Shown here: piece after piece, positions 20,973 through 31,932 of the stretch | Position numbering within the stretch: position 1 is the first letter of the stretch | How the letters are laid out: each line of letters starts with the position of its first letter | Source: Trypanosoma brucei gambiense DAL972 | Taxonomy: Eukaryota > Euglenozoa > Kinetoplastea > Trypanosomatida > Trypanosomatidae | Assembly (NCBI RefSeq): GCF_000210295.1 | Contig: NC_026740.1 | Span: forward strand, 999,691 to 1,063,690 | Direction of reading: 5' to 3' | Length of the DNA stretch: 64,000 bases | Notes under the pieces: model-generated | The model's database searches: none | Seen by the model: only the letters and a program-made list of their open reading frames with translations | What the model was told of the DNA's origin: nothing | Translations under genes and position numbers: made by a program

Positions 20973-22689
20973 ATTTCGCCCCTCTCTTTACCGCGCTGTT
21001 GTGTGCCGGCGCCGTTGTACTTTTTTTCCCTTTCAACGGAAGAAATAAGTTACCGTCCCCTCTTTTTTTCTCTCTTCTCCAAGTCAACTCCTTCTTCAAT
21101 CACCCCTCTATGTTCGTCCCTCCAACAACAAATATATTGTTACAGTGAAGCGACTGATAGGTGAAAGGAATTAAGGCATTGTAATAATAGACAAACGGAG
21201 GGGAAAATAAAGAAATAAATAACAGGGTGTGTGTGTGTGTGTGTGTGGCAAGGAGTAATTTACATATGAAGAAGAAGCTCGTCACAAGACAAACATAAGG
21301 GTATTGAAAAGGTTTCGAATAAGAAAAAAAACTGTGTGCGAGTCATCACTCCCACTTTGGAAATGTTACACTTGCTTTTGAACAGCCCATTACTGCGAAG
21401 GTATGACCATTAAGACGCAATGCGTCGAAGTTTCCGGGCAAAGAACCCCACATCAAACGTAATTGTCTTGGAAACCTTCCGCAAGTTTCCCTTAGCTGCT
21501 TCCTTTCAGAACAGAAAAATAAAAAAAAGAAAGGAGGAGAGCGGGTTGTTCCTCATTCTTCCCCACATCTCGCTTTTCTTCACTCTCCTCAAAAAAGAAA
21601 AGTAAAGAAATTTCCCTCACTTCTATTTCCATGTGACCTGCCGTGTTACATTCATTCATTCTTTCTTTCCTTTTTTTTGTTTTATTCCTCTGCCAGGTGA
21701 ATCAAAGACACGAGCCGCCAAGTGAAAGTAACGCATGCGGAACAGGGGCAAAAGGTGCGGCCAAAAACAAATTTACACACAAGTTCACAAACGGATAAGT
21801 AAAAGACAAAGACACAATCAAAAGAAGCGACACCAAAAGAAAAAAAAACAACTTTGAAATAATGAATAACAAAAATATGGAAAAAGAAGTGGATGGTCCG
21901 TTTTTTTTAATTTTTTTTTCTCAAGGAGGGAACAAATAATCCAACAAAACAAATCGGGGAAGTTTGGAACTATCCAACAAAGAAAAAAAAACATCAGGAA
22001 CACGAAAAGATAAAACAAAAGTAAAAATATAAGGATAAATGGTTCCATTTACCCACACTCACACTCACAAACACAAACACAAACAAACAGAAGCGGGCGC
22101 GCACACATACACGCACGCAGATATTCTAATAATCACAACGGCCACATAAGTTAATTACAATAGTCACATTTTATTATCGTTTTTGTCATCGGTCCCAAGG
22201 CACAACCACCTTCTTGCTGACCTTTTTTTTCCTTTTTTTTTTGGCTTTTTTGCCATTTATTTTGTTCCCTTTTACCACAACCACCTTCATTATTATAACC
22301 ACTATTACAATTGTCACTATTATTATTATTATTATTTTCAGCGTCATTACCATTTGCTTTCGTTGTTATTATCATCATGTGACACACACACACACACACT
22401 CACATTCTCTTGTATATTTGTACCTTTATTGTTTATTTTATTTTATTTATTTTTTCTAATTATGGTTTTCTACCTTTCCTAACTCTCTTCCCTCCCATCA
22501 CTTTCTACCGCTTCCCCGTCGTAAGTCTCCGCGGCCACGCAGGATGAACCCACTTTATAATATATAAATAAATATATACAAATGTGAGAGTCGAAACATT
22601 AAAAACATCTCTTTACCCGTCATTTTTCTCCTCTTGCGTTTGCCCTTTCCATAAAAATTACCTCTCATCCCTTCTATCAATGTATCAAT

Positions 22690-22737
22690 ATTATATATAT
22701 ATATATATTATATATATATATAATATAATATAATATA
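22690..22737. repeat. TA-rich palindromic microsatellite
   Basis: TATATA blocks with TTA/TAA interruptions form a near-palindrome capable of cruciform formation. Confidence 0.8.
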
Positions 22738-24093
22738 ACCCATTTTACCCTTTTGTTTTTCCCCTCTGTTTCTGTAAGCGCAGGAATCATAGTAAGTGAT
22801 AAGTATGATGATAATGATAATGATAATAATGTGACAATGAGAGGAATAATAACAATAAGAATGACCAATAATAAGGACAATAAGAATGGTAATAATGATT
22901 ATGATTGTGGTTGTAGGGATAATGATGATAATAATAATAAGCTCAGGCGCTCACACGCCGCATTCCGCATCGTCAACACCGATAAACGCCTTATTGCTCT
23001 CCTTTTCTTTTTTTTCTTTTCTCCTCCTTCTTTTTTTTTTCTTAAGCTCTCTCCAATTCATTCATCATCACCACTTCACTTCAAACATACTTTAAATATA
23101 TACACAGGTGTGTGCACGCGCATATGCATATACACATATGTATATGCATATATATGTACATACATGTAAGCCAACGGTGGTAATAATGACAATAATAATA
23201 ATAATAATATCAATATTAATAACAATAATAATAATAATAATAGTGTTACTGGCAACACAAAACACACCAGCGCTTCCGTTTCAAACTCACACACTTATTC
23301 ACCCGATCACATACCAACACAACTTATTTCGCCCCCTTCTTTTATTCATTCTTTTCTCTTCCATATATCTCCTTCCTTCTCTTTCTCTTTTTAAAAAAAA
23401 ATCTCCTAAAACGCAGAAATGCGTGTGGATCCATCCGTTTATATTTATTTAGTCGCTCGCACCGACCTTGCCGGGTTGTTTTTTTTTTCTTCTCCTTTCC
23501 AGTTTGTATCGCTATTCCCTTCTCTTCCCCTCTCGTCTAATGGCATCTCATTTGTGTTTTATCATATTCTTCCGTGTTTATTTTTGTTGGGGTTGCTGTT
23601 ACTCTTTTTTTTTTTTTCTCCTCCCCCAATTTTAATTGCCTTCATACACACACACACACACAAATGCGTCAAATTCCACTTCCGCTGACCTCTATCAAAA
23701 TCAACACGAAAAGAGAAAGAAAGAAAAGAAAAGAAAAAAAGAAAATGAAAACATAATTAAAGCCACCATAATAACTATAATAATGACTGTAATTAAGAAG
23801 AAAAAAAAAGCATAAGAAGAGGAACTGCAGGACCGGCTTGTGCTACCGTACTGCACGTCAATAAAATAATAAAATTTAAAATTTAAAATAATAATAATAA
23901 TATAATAATAACAATAAAAAAAAAAGCAGCAAACTGGCTGTGCGGTGTGGTGTTGTGAGGCGCGTGAAAGTTATTTAACAGGTACGAAGGAGCGGGGAAG
24001 AGATAATGCACATCAGCATGTGAAGTATTTTCATATGGAAACGAAGCGAAATGAAACCGAAAAGAAAAAAAAAAAGTGGCGGAGGGGAAAAAC

Positions 24094-24096
<3 letters not shown>

Positions 24097-24127
<31 letters not shown>
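24097..24127. repeat. (AC)n microsatellite
   Basis: About 15 AC dinucleotides lie in the gene-free region. Confidence 0.9.
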
Positions 24128-24129
<2 letters not shown>

Positions 24130-27100
24130 AAAAAAAAAAATTACCACCACCACCAACAACAACGAAAAGGAAAAAGAAAAAGAAAAGAAGAATCAATGCA
24201 TATGTGTTAAAGTAAACAAGTCGTGATAACAGTAATAGTAATAATCATAATCATAACATGCCACTCAGGAAACACATACACAAATAAACAGAAAGAAGAA
24301 AAAGACAAAACGAACCAAAAATATGGGGACGACAGTAACAGTAAAAAAAAAAGGAAAGAATTAACAGTAACTATTGCAGTGGCAAAAGTTACTTCCTTTT
24401 CTTTTTTTTTTCCTTTTTCTTTATATTGTTTGTTTGCTTTCTCATCTGTTTTAATTTTCATCCTTTACTGATTATTAAGAGCAAAAGGAAAAAAACAAAA
24501 AAAAAACAGAAATCTCTTAACCCTTTCACTGAGGAACGAAGGGATTACACCAGTTGACATAAATTTGTTTGACATAAAAGTTAGAAAACGAAAGAAAAAA
24601 AAAATCACAACGAATGTGGGAAACGACACTTGTGAGGCAGGCAAGAGCAAGAACGCAAGCATCTCCACAAATCAACGGAAAAGATAATTCTTTTTTTTTT
24701 AAAGAAAGAAAGCATATATATATATATATATAAGATCTTTCTTTCACTCCTTCACATATTCAATTTGTTCTTATTATTCATTTATTATTACCGTTTCCTT
24801 TTATTTCCCTTCATTACCATAAGTGGCCCAACAAATACAAATCAAATTAAATTATACATAAATATATGTAAATATAAATATGCATATATAGATATAAGAA
24901 CCCAAGTATGATATGAAAGGACAAACCCAAAACTGAAGAAAACAAGCGAAAACAACAAAAATTGAAATGATAAACAAAAGGAAAGGAAAATACATACACA
25001 TACCTCATAATCCGATCATCAATGAATACATACATATATATATATATATATATAATATATATATATGTATTCATTTACTTATATATAGATACATATATTT
25101 ACACAAGTATAATAATGAATGATAATGTTAACAACAAAAAACAGTGGGGGAATGATAATGATGATGGTAATATTAATAGTAATAATGAATCATAATCAAA
25201 ACGGCAGTGAATGCGATTACGATTGATCTGAAGGGGGAAAAGTTGGATAAGAAGAGATAAATAATCACGCAAACACATACGAAAAACAGGGACACACATA
25301 CAGAGGGAAAGAGCAACAGGATCAAAATAAACTAATGGAAAATAATGGAAACAAGTTATAAAAATGTTGTACTAACACCCTACCATCATTATGATCATCA
25401 CAATGGCGATAATCAACACAATAAAGGGACGGTTCTGGCAAAAAAAACAAACAAGTGTATATATGAATAAATAAATATGAATACATACGAATATTTACTT
25501 ATAAATATGCGTGTTCTTCTTTTTTTTTTTAAATATGGAGTGTGTGTGCAGTGCAATGGCAATGACATGTCCGTGGCCGCCAGTAATATTTTGTGAAATT
25601 CAACAAAACCGAAACAAAAGTGAGGGAATGGGACGCGAAACCGGAATCGGAGGAATATGGTAGTAAAAACAGAACGGAACAAACAAACAAACAAACTCTT
25701 AAATGAATGGGCAAGTGCACGAAATCAACAACAATGATGACAGCATTGAAAAAATTGTAGAAAAGAAACAAAAAAAAAAGTGGTTGATTCCGTCTTCGAA
25801 GAGGTGGAAAGAAAACAAAACATGAAAGCACAAAAACATAAAAACAGGTGGAAGTGAAGAGATGAAGGAGTGGAAGTGGAAAATAAAATTTAAAAACGCA
25901 CAAACCATCATGTAAAAAAAAAAAATACAAAGAACCGGAATGAAGAAAAGAAAGACACAAGGGAGAAGAGAGAGAGAAAGGGGGGAAAAAAAGACAAAGC
26001 GGATGGAAACAACAAGTCGCCTTGTGTCATCCCTTTCACATTTTCAGTTGTTGTTTTTTCTTTTCATTGGTTTTTTTTTCCTCTCAGCCTAATCGTGTCG
26101 TTTTTTTTTTTGCTTTTGATTTCCGCCAACCAGCCACATCAATTTTCTTCCACCTCCTCATCACCGTATTCGGTCCCATTATATTCACACACTTCCAGTT
26201 CGTTTTGTTTTAATTAATCTTGTTCATACATAAATATATAAAACACGCGTACTCGCATTTCATATCTACCAATACACCCACGCCAAAGGGCACATAAAAA
26301 TGTTTTTAATCATAAATATTCGCCCTGTTTTTGTCCAACACATCATTCATTGCATTACGTAATGCCATTAACATTCTTCGCATGTCTCCTTCACAGCATT
26401 CTTATTCTCCTTCACTTCCCCTTTTTATTTATTTATTTATTTCCTTCTCAGAAGAACAAACAAAAAAAAACAAAAAAAGATGTTTCATCACTCTTTTTTT
26501 TTTTTTTTTTGGTCCTCTTTCATCCTAACCCTCCGTTTTTCCACCCTCTCCCTTTTTAATTTCCGCCACTTTCCTCCTCTTCACTGATTTCTAAATATTA
26601 GTCCCATCATTACAGGCGAAATTCAAAAGGAAAAAAAAGCAGCAAAACGCACATTTTTTGTCCATTTTTATCAATCGCCTCCTCATATCATTTCCTCAAA
26701 TTCTTTACAGCGTTTATGCGTGCAGAATAGATAAAAATGAAGGAATCAAATATTGAAATTGAGGCGAAGTGGCAGAAAAAAAAAAGGAGGAGGAGAGTCG
26801 AGGAAAAAAAGAAAGAAAAAACAAAAGAAGACTGAAAAAAAATTTTCTTTTTAAACAAAAACCATGTACAAAAAGGAAAAAAGAAAACAACGCCAATAGC
26901 AAGCAAATTAATAATGATAATAAGAACCGCCATTGCTGATATTATTATTATTATAACAGTAATAATAATAATAAGCTGCATAACAATTGAAGATGCGCCT
27001 TACAGCCACTCATCTCTTACTTTTCATACACGCCACATTCCTCTTCCACTACTGTGCGGTGGTTTATTCCTCTTGTATTTCTCCTCACATCTTTTATTTA

Positions 27101-29405
27101 TCTTATGTTTTCCTTTTTTTTTTTTTTCGTCCTTGCTTCTCCTCCTTTTTCCCTTGCTTCAAGTCTTTTTTAAAAAAAAAATTATTATTATTGTTATTAT
27201 TTCCTCTAACGCTTTTTTCTCCTCTTTTCTTGACAAATGCAACAGCGAAAAAGACGACGATCATTACCAGAGCAACAACAATAATAATAATAATAACACC
27301 ACAAATACACGAAGTGTTTAAATACCAAAATGCAATAAATATTGTTGGGAAGGTCCAGAACCCTTTAACAAAAGAAAACAAAAAATCACCTTTACGTATA
27401 AATTTAAACATGCAAATGTACACGTATATAATTGCTTTCTTATTCTTTCTCATTTTATTCATTCACTCTTCCTCCAGTCCCCCTTTCTTCCCCAGCGTTG
27501 TGCAACACATTAAACAAAAACAAAAGAAACAAAAAAAAACAAAAAACAAAAATAAAACAGAAATAAAAGTGGCTGTAGAATCAGCTAATGTGAAGTTAAG
27601 CAAGCTGTATTATAACGGATACGAAAGCAAGATAAAATAAGACAATCGGAGGGAAAGTGAGGCGAGGACAGAAAAAAAACAAAAACAAAAACAAAAAAGG
27701 AAAAGGAAATTAGGGGAGTTGCGCCGAATGTTTTGATTATTCCGTTTTTTTTTTAAACTGAAAAAAATGCTTTGATTCCATTCATTTTCTTTCAGCAACG
27801 ACCTCCAACTTCCACCATATTCCGGGCGACAGATGAAGTAAAAGAAAAAAAAAAGAAAGATGACAAATAATAAAGAAAAGAGGAAACCAGTGGAAGAGCA
27901 TAAGAATAATTACAATAAGTGTAGGAAAAAGAAACAAAAACAAAAACAAGAATAGCATCTTTCTTTCTTCCTTCTGTTTGCATTATTGGTGTTGTTCCCA
28001 TTCGTGTCTCACCAATCGCACATAATTCATTTTATATTACACTATATCATATGTATATATGTATATACACCTATGTACTAAATTTAAATACGAACATGCA
28101 TTCCTCCACATTTCTTATATTTTTTTAAAAAAAAATTTTTTTACGGGCTCTGCTCATTTATTTCCTTCCTATTGTTCTTCTCGCTCGATTGCATCTTTCA
28201 AAAATATAAGGAACGCCGTGCATTTCAACGTCAGCAAAAAAAAAAAATTCTTCTTTTCTTTCTCTTTGGCACCTGAAGACCCACTGAGATAACAAAGGAA
28301 AATAACTGCGATGAACCAAACAGATTAATGAAAAGAAAAAAAAAAGGATCAAAAAAAAATGATGATAATGACGGGAATAATGTTACTAATACTAATGATC
28401 GTGTCCACGCAAGGAGAAACGAAAAAAAAAAATGGACAAGGGAACGGAAGAAAAGAAAAAGGAAAAGGTCAACGACGAAAAAAAAACTGACAAAAAAGAT
28501 AATGATGGTAACAAAAAAAAACCGAGGGCACAGTTCACTTCTTCACAAGTAATGTGTACCAGCGCGTGATAATTTGGCGGAGAGGGGGGAGAAAAAAAAA
28601 ACTGATTTAAAGGGGGGGAAAACAAAAAGCGACAACAAAAGCCACCCAAAACAAAAGCTTGGGGGAAGGGGGATTTGAACAAAACAAGCAAAGCAAAGGG
28701 GGAAAGACATAAAATCTGGTAGAATAGAAAGAAAAAAAAAGGAGAAAGGAAGACAAACAGAAGAACGCAGAGCTACGAAAGACAATGAGTCTGCGCACAG
28801 ACAGAAGACGGCAGCGGGCACATAGTAAATAAACCAATGCAAAAACCCGCTTGTGCCTTTCCCACTGAGAGGGTCACCAGAAACGGCACACGAAAACATA
28901 CGAAATGAGAGGAAGTACGACAAAAAGAACACATGAAACAAAGAAAAATGCCATAAACATGTGGGGGCCTTCCAGGACGCGGGGAGCAAACAAAGGGGAA
29001 TACACGAAAGAAAATGGAGGAGAAAAAGGGCAAACGACTCCGGTAATCCAAAATGGTATGGTGTACGCTGCGCGTCACTCCTTTTCTTTTCTTTTCTTTT
29101 CTCCACTCCAAACCCTTTTATTTCCATCATTCTCGCATTTACTTCGTCAGTTTCACTCCCCACGCACGGACACAAATATACACGCACACACCTCCCAGTC
29201 CTAAGGATAAATTGACGATCATCATCTCACAATCCCTAACAAAGACGACGTTGGTGGTAAAAACAAAAGACGACAGCAACAACAGATACACCAACTCCAT
29301 TAAACGGTGGTCATCTCCTTTCAAAGACAAGTCTTCCCTACACCATAAGTACTCACAGGTGGACACGAGCAGCCCGCCACTCCTCATTTTGCAACCAATG
29401 ATGGT

Positions 29406-30428
29406 TTAGTTGGGGCTCATGAAGTTGGTGGTTCCGATCATCCGAGTCGTCGGGCTACTGAGAGCCGCGCCGCAAAGGCTGCCGGTGGTTGGGTCCGAAG
29501 CACCCAGGGGTGTAAAAAAGGACGAAACGCTGCCCTGAAGGATTCCGTCTCGCACCGGATTAAGAGGCATGTATGACTGAAAGCAAAGCGGCTCCATAGT
29601 CTTGGACGAAGGATGGTACTGCTCGGGTTGAGTTGTTGAATTCGACTGTTGTACCCGCGGAATAGTCATCGCCGGAACTGGTTGGGTTGTCATGCTTAAG
29701 ACGCTTAACTCCATGGGGCTGCTGCTTCCACAAGTTTTTATGTTGCCAGTAACGATGCCACCTGTGTCACCCTCACTAAGCACTACCGGCGGCTGTATTG
29801 TTGAGAGTGCCGGGGCCCAACTAGCTGGCACCGTTTGCACAAACTGCTGATTGCCTACGGGAGCCGCCATAATGCCGGGCGCTGCTTGTATCATATGCAT
29901 ACGACCTCTGTCCACAAGTGCGAATGTGGCAGGGTGATGCACTGTCGTTTCTTGCGGCCGCGCCATTGCTGTTAGTACGCTGTTTCTTGAGTCGAATGGG
30001 TGTACAATGGGGCAGGGGACAAGGCTCGAGGTAGTCAAGGAGATTTGCTCCACAGCACCATCGCCGAAGCACGGCCCGCTCACTTTGGGTGGAGCAGAGC
30101 CCGGTGGTGCTCTCGGCCCTGGCTGACGCACGGATGTTGAACCTGCTGCCTGTGAGTACTTCCTGGGCCCAGTGGCTTGCGTGACACGAAGACGCTTATT
30201 GTTAATCGAGTATCCATTCATCCGCGACATCGCGTTCATCGCGGACTCTACAAACTTGTAACGAACGAATCCGTATCCTTTAGGGTGATTTCCGTTCTCG
30301 CGGTCGCATATGATACGAACAGAAACTAATGGTCCAAAAGGTCTAAACAGCTCCTCAAGGTCTTCCTCCGTCACAGGGGTTGGGATGTAATTAACAATGA
30401 GATTGCGCGGATCCTGGTGCGTTTCCAT
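29406..30428 (-). CDS. Single-RRM RNA-binding protein
   Basis: The protein has 340 residues and starts at the ATG at 30428. One RRM occupies about residues 8-84, with RNP2 LIVNYI (10-15) and RNP1 KGYGFVRY (50-57). The NLIVNYIPxxVTEEDLEELF opening and CDRENG spacing resemble the kinetoplastid UBP/RBP group of single-RRM proteins that control mRNA stability and translation. The remaining 250 residues are low in charge and rich in Pro, Thr, Ser, Gln and Met, probably disordered, and may recruit effectors. No second RRM or zinc finger is present. Because trypanosomes regulate genes mainly after transcription, such proteins often set life-cycle stage. That role is inferred from family and I do not assign a specific RBP number. 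The gene is followed by an 8.4-kb gene-free region, suggesting that its own mRNA has a very long 3' UTR. Confidence 0.88.
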   Translation of the reverse strand: METHQDPRNLIVNYIPTPVTEEDLEELFRPFGPLVSVRIICDRENGNHPKGYGFVRYKFVESAMNAMSRMNGYSINNKRLRVTQATGPRKYSQAAGSTSVRQPGPRAPPGSAPPKVSGPCFGDGAVEQISLTTSSLVPCPIVHPFDSRNSVLTAMARPQETTVHHPATFALVDRGRMHMIQAAPGIMAAPVGNQQFVQTVPASWAPALSTIQPPVVLSEGDTGGIVTGNIKTCGSSSPMELSVLSMTTQPVPAMTIPRVQQSNSTTQPEQYHPSSKTMEPLCFQSYMPLNPVRDGILQGSVSSFFTPLGASDPTTGSLCGAALSSPTTRMIGTTNFMSPN

Positions 30429-31932
30429 TGTCCTGCTTGTGTGGCGGAGACGAGAACGTGCTTCGATCCGCTATTTCCTCGTTTTGACTGCTGCTGACGC
30501 CCTTTTATGGAATTAGTGCGCGCGATGAGTGTCCCACTTCTCTCCACACGGCACAAAAATCCCTTGATGTATAGCAGTTTAAGGGACCCAGAAAGACACT
30601 GCAACTGGGCTTGAATGTGCTGATGGACCTTACTTCTTTTCCCTCCTTTCTTCTCTACCGAATGTACAGATACAAATGACGGGAAGTATCCCCTTTCTAT
30701 CTATGCTAACCGGTAGTTGTATCCCTTCGACAAGTCCCCACCTTTTCTCTCTTTGGTGTTGATTCTCCTCCCTTAGTCGTTGCAAACAACTTTAAGATAA
30801 GAAAAACAGTAGACATGATTGAAACGGATTGTTTAGAAAGGTAGCAAAGCGTTGGTGGAGTAGCGAATATCATGAAGGTGCTAATGCAGAAAAGTGCGAG
30901 TTTAAGTTTATTTAGTTTCGTGTAAGAAGAAAATGGTGCAGTGACCGCATCCCACAGCCATCTTTGGCAAATGACGACAGCAGGGTAGCAAATGAACGGC
31001 TTCGGAGAGGGGGGAAATACAAAAAAAAAAAAAAAGAAGCACTAAGAGAGTAAATTTTTAAAAAATCCCTAACGTAATCTCCTTCCCTCTCGTTCACCTC
31101 CAAGAAGAAAAATACAAAAGCTCCTCCCGCTTTCTTGCTGTCGTCGTTGGTTTCATTCCACAAACGACCTCACCGTCACCGAAGTATAATTCTTCTCTGA
31201 CCTCACACTCCGGTTTTCTGAATCCTTTCTCATCTCTACACCTTCGGTGCTCCGTTTCTACGGTGAAGCCCCACACGAGACGGCACCCATGCCACAGTTT
31301 TCACCTACATTAACTTCTGCCACTTTGCTTGTGTGTGCGCTCAAAGGAATTGGTGGTAGACACAACTAAGAATTAGGGATAGGGTGAAGTGACTAAAATC
31401 TCTAATAACGTCGAAGATAATAGCACCGTTTTAATATCAGGGTGGGGGCTAGAGGGTGGAGAGTGGAGGGCGGCGGTGGTGGAAACACACGAAGAAGCAC
31501 GGGAAACGAAAGAAACTGGAGGCATCTCCAAACCCCTCTGCTGCAGCGCACACTCGAAATCGCTCATTGCCAAGTCTTCGGTTGTTCATACATTTATAAA
31601 GCACCACTACCATAGGGCCGCCATTTCCCCCCAATTCTCAATGCGCTTATTTGCGTAGGTAGCACACGTGTATATATATTATAACAATGTATACATGTAT
31701 GTATATGTGCACAAGTCATACAGAGTGATTGCTCACGCGTGCAGCGAAAAGCATCTGCGCGCTCTAAACAACTGCTATTGTACATATGAAGCATCTTGAA
31801 AGCTGAAATTTCCCACCCTCTTTACATAAAAGTCAGACCGTACCGAAACTTCATTCGACATCTACGAAAAGAGAGGATATCAGACAGCGTCAACCAGTAA
31901 TTCCAAATAGAGTGAGCAACTCCTCTCACACC
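30429..31932. other. 1.5-kb intergenic interval
   Basis: It holds the leader of the RRM gene and the 3' UTR of the DUF4795 gene. It contains a short A-tract at 31,021-31,035 and a TATATATATTATA patch near 31,670. Open frames here start at GTG or have atypical composition, so I call no gene. Confidence 0.55.

Larger units (their letters stand above)
20973..29405. other. 8.4-kb gene-free low-complexity region (probable long 3' UTR of the RRM gene)
   Basis: No frame of normal composition is present over 8.4 kb. The region is a patchwork of T/C-rich and A/G-rich runs, ATT/AAT/GAT triplet arrays, (GT)n at about 21,224-21,247, TA arrays at 22,690-22,737 and 25,034-25,070, and (AC)n at 24,097-24,127. 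It lies directly downstream of the RRM gene on the coding strand and upstream of the 472-residue gene. There is no strand switch, tRNA or other RNA gene that I can see. Some trypanosome RNA-binding protein genes are known to have 3' UTRs of several kilobases, so a very long 3' UTR is the simplest reading. Confidence 0.5.

Noticed and set aside
28543..29187. A 214-codon hydrophobic frame left of the RRM gene
   Set aside because: It is a Phe/Ser/Leu-rich reading of pyrimidine runs, the long version starts at GTG, and it sits in the probable 3' UTR of the RRM gene.
20973..29405. tRNA, snRNA or transposon genes in the long gene-free region
   Set aside because: I found no T-arm consensus pairing, no conserved RNA motif and no reverse transcriptase or transposase frame. 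Only simple-sequence DNA is visible.
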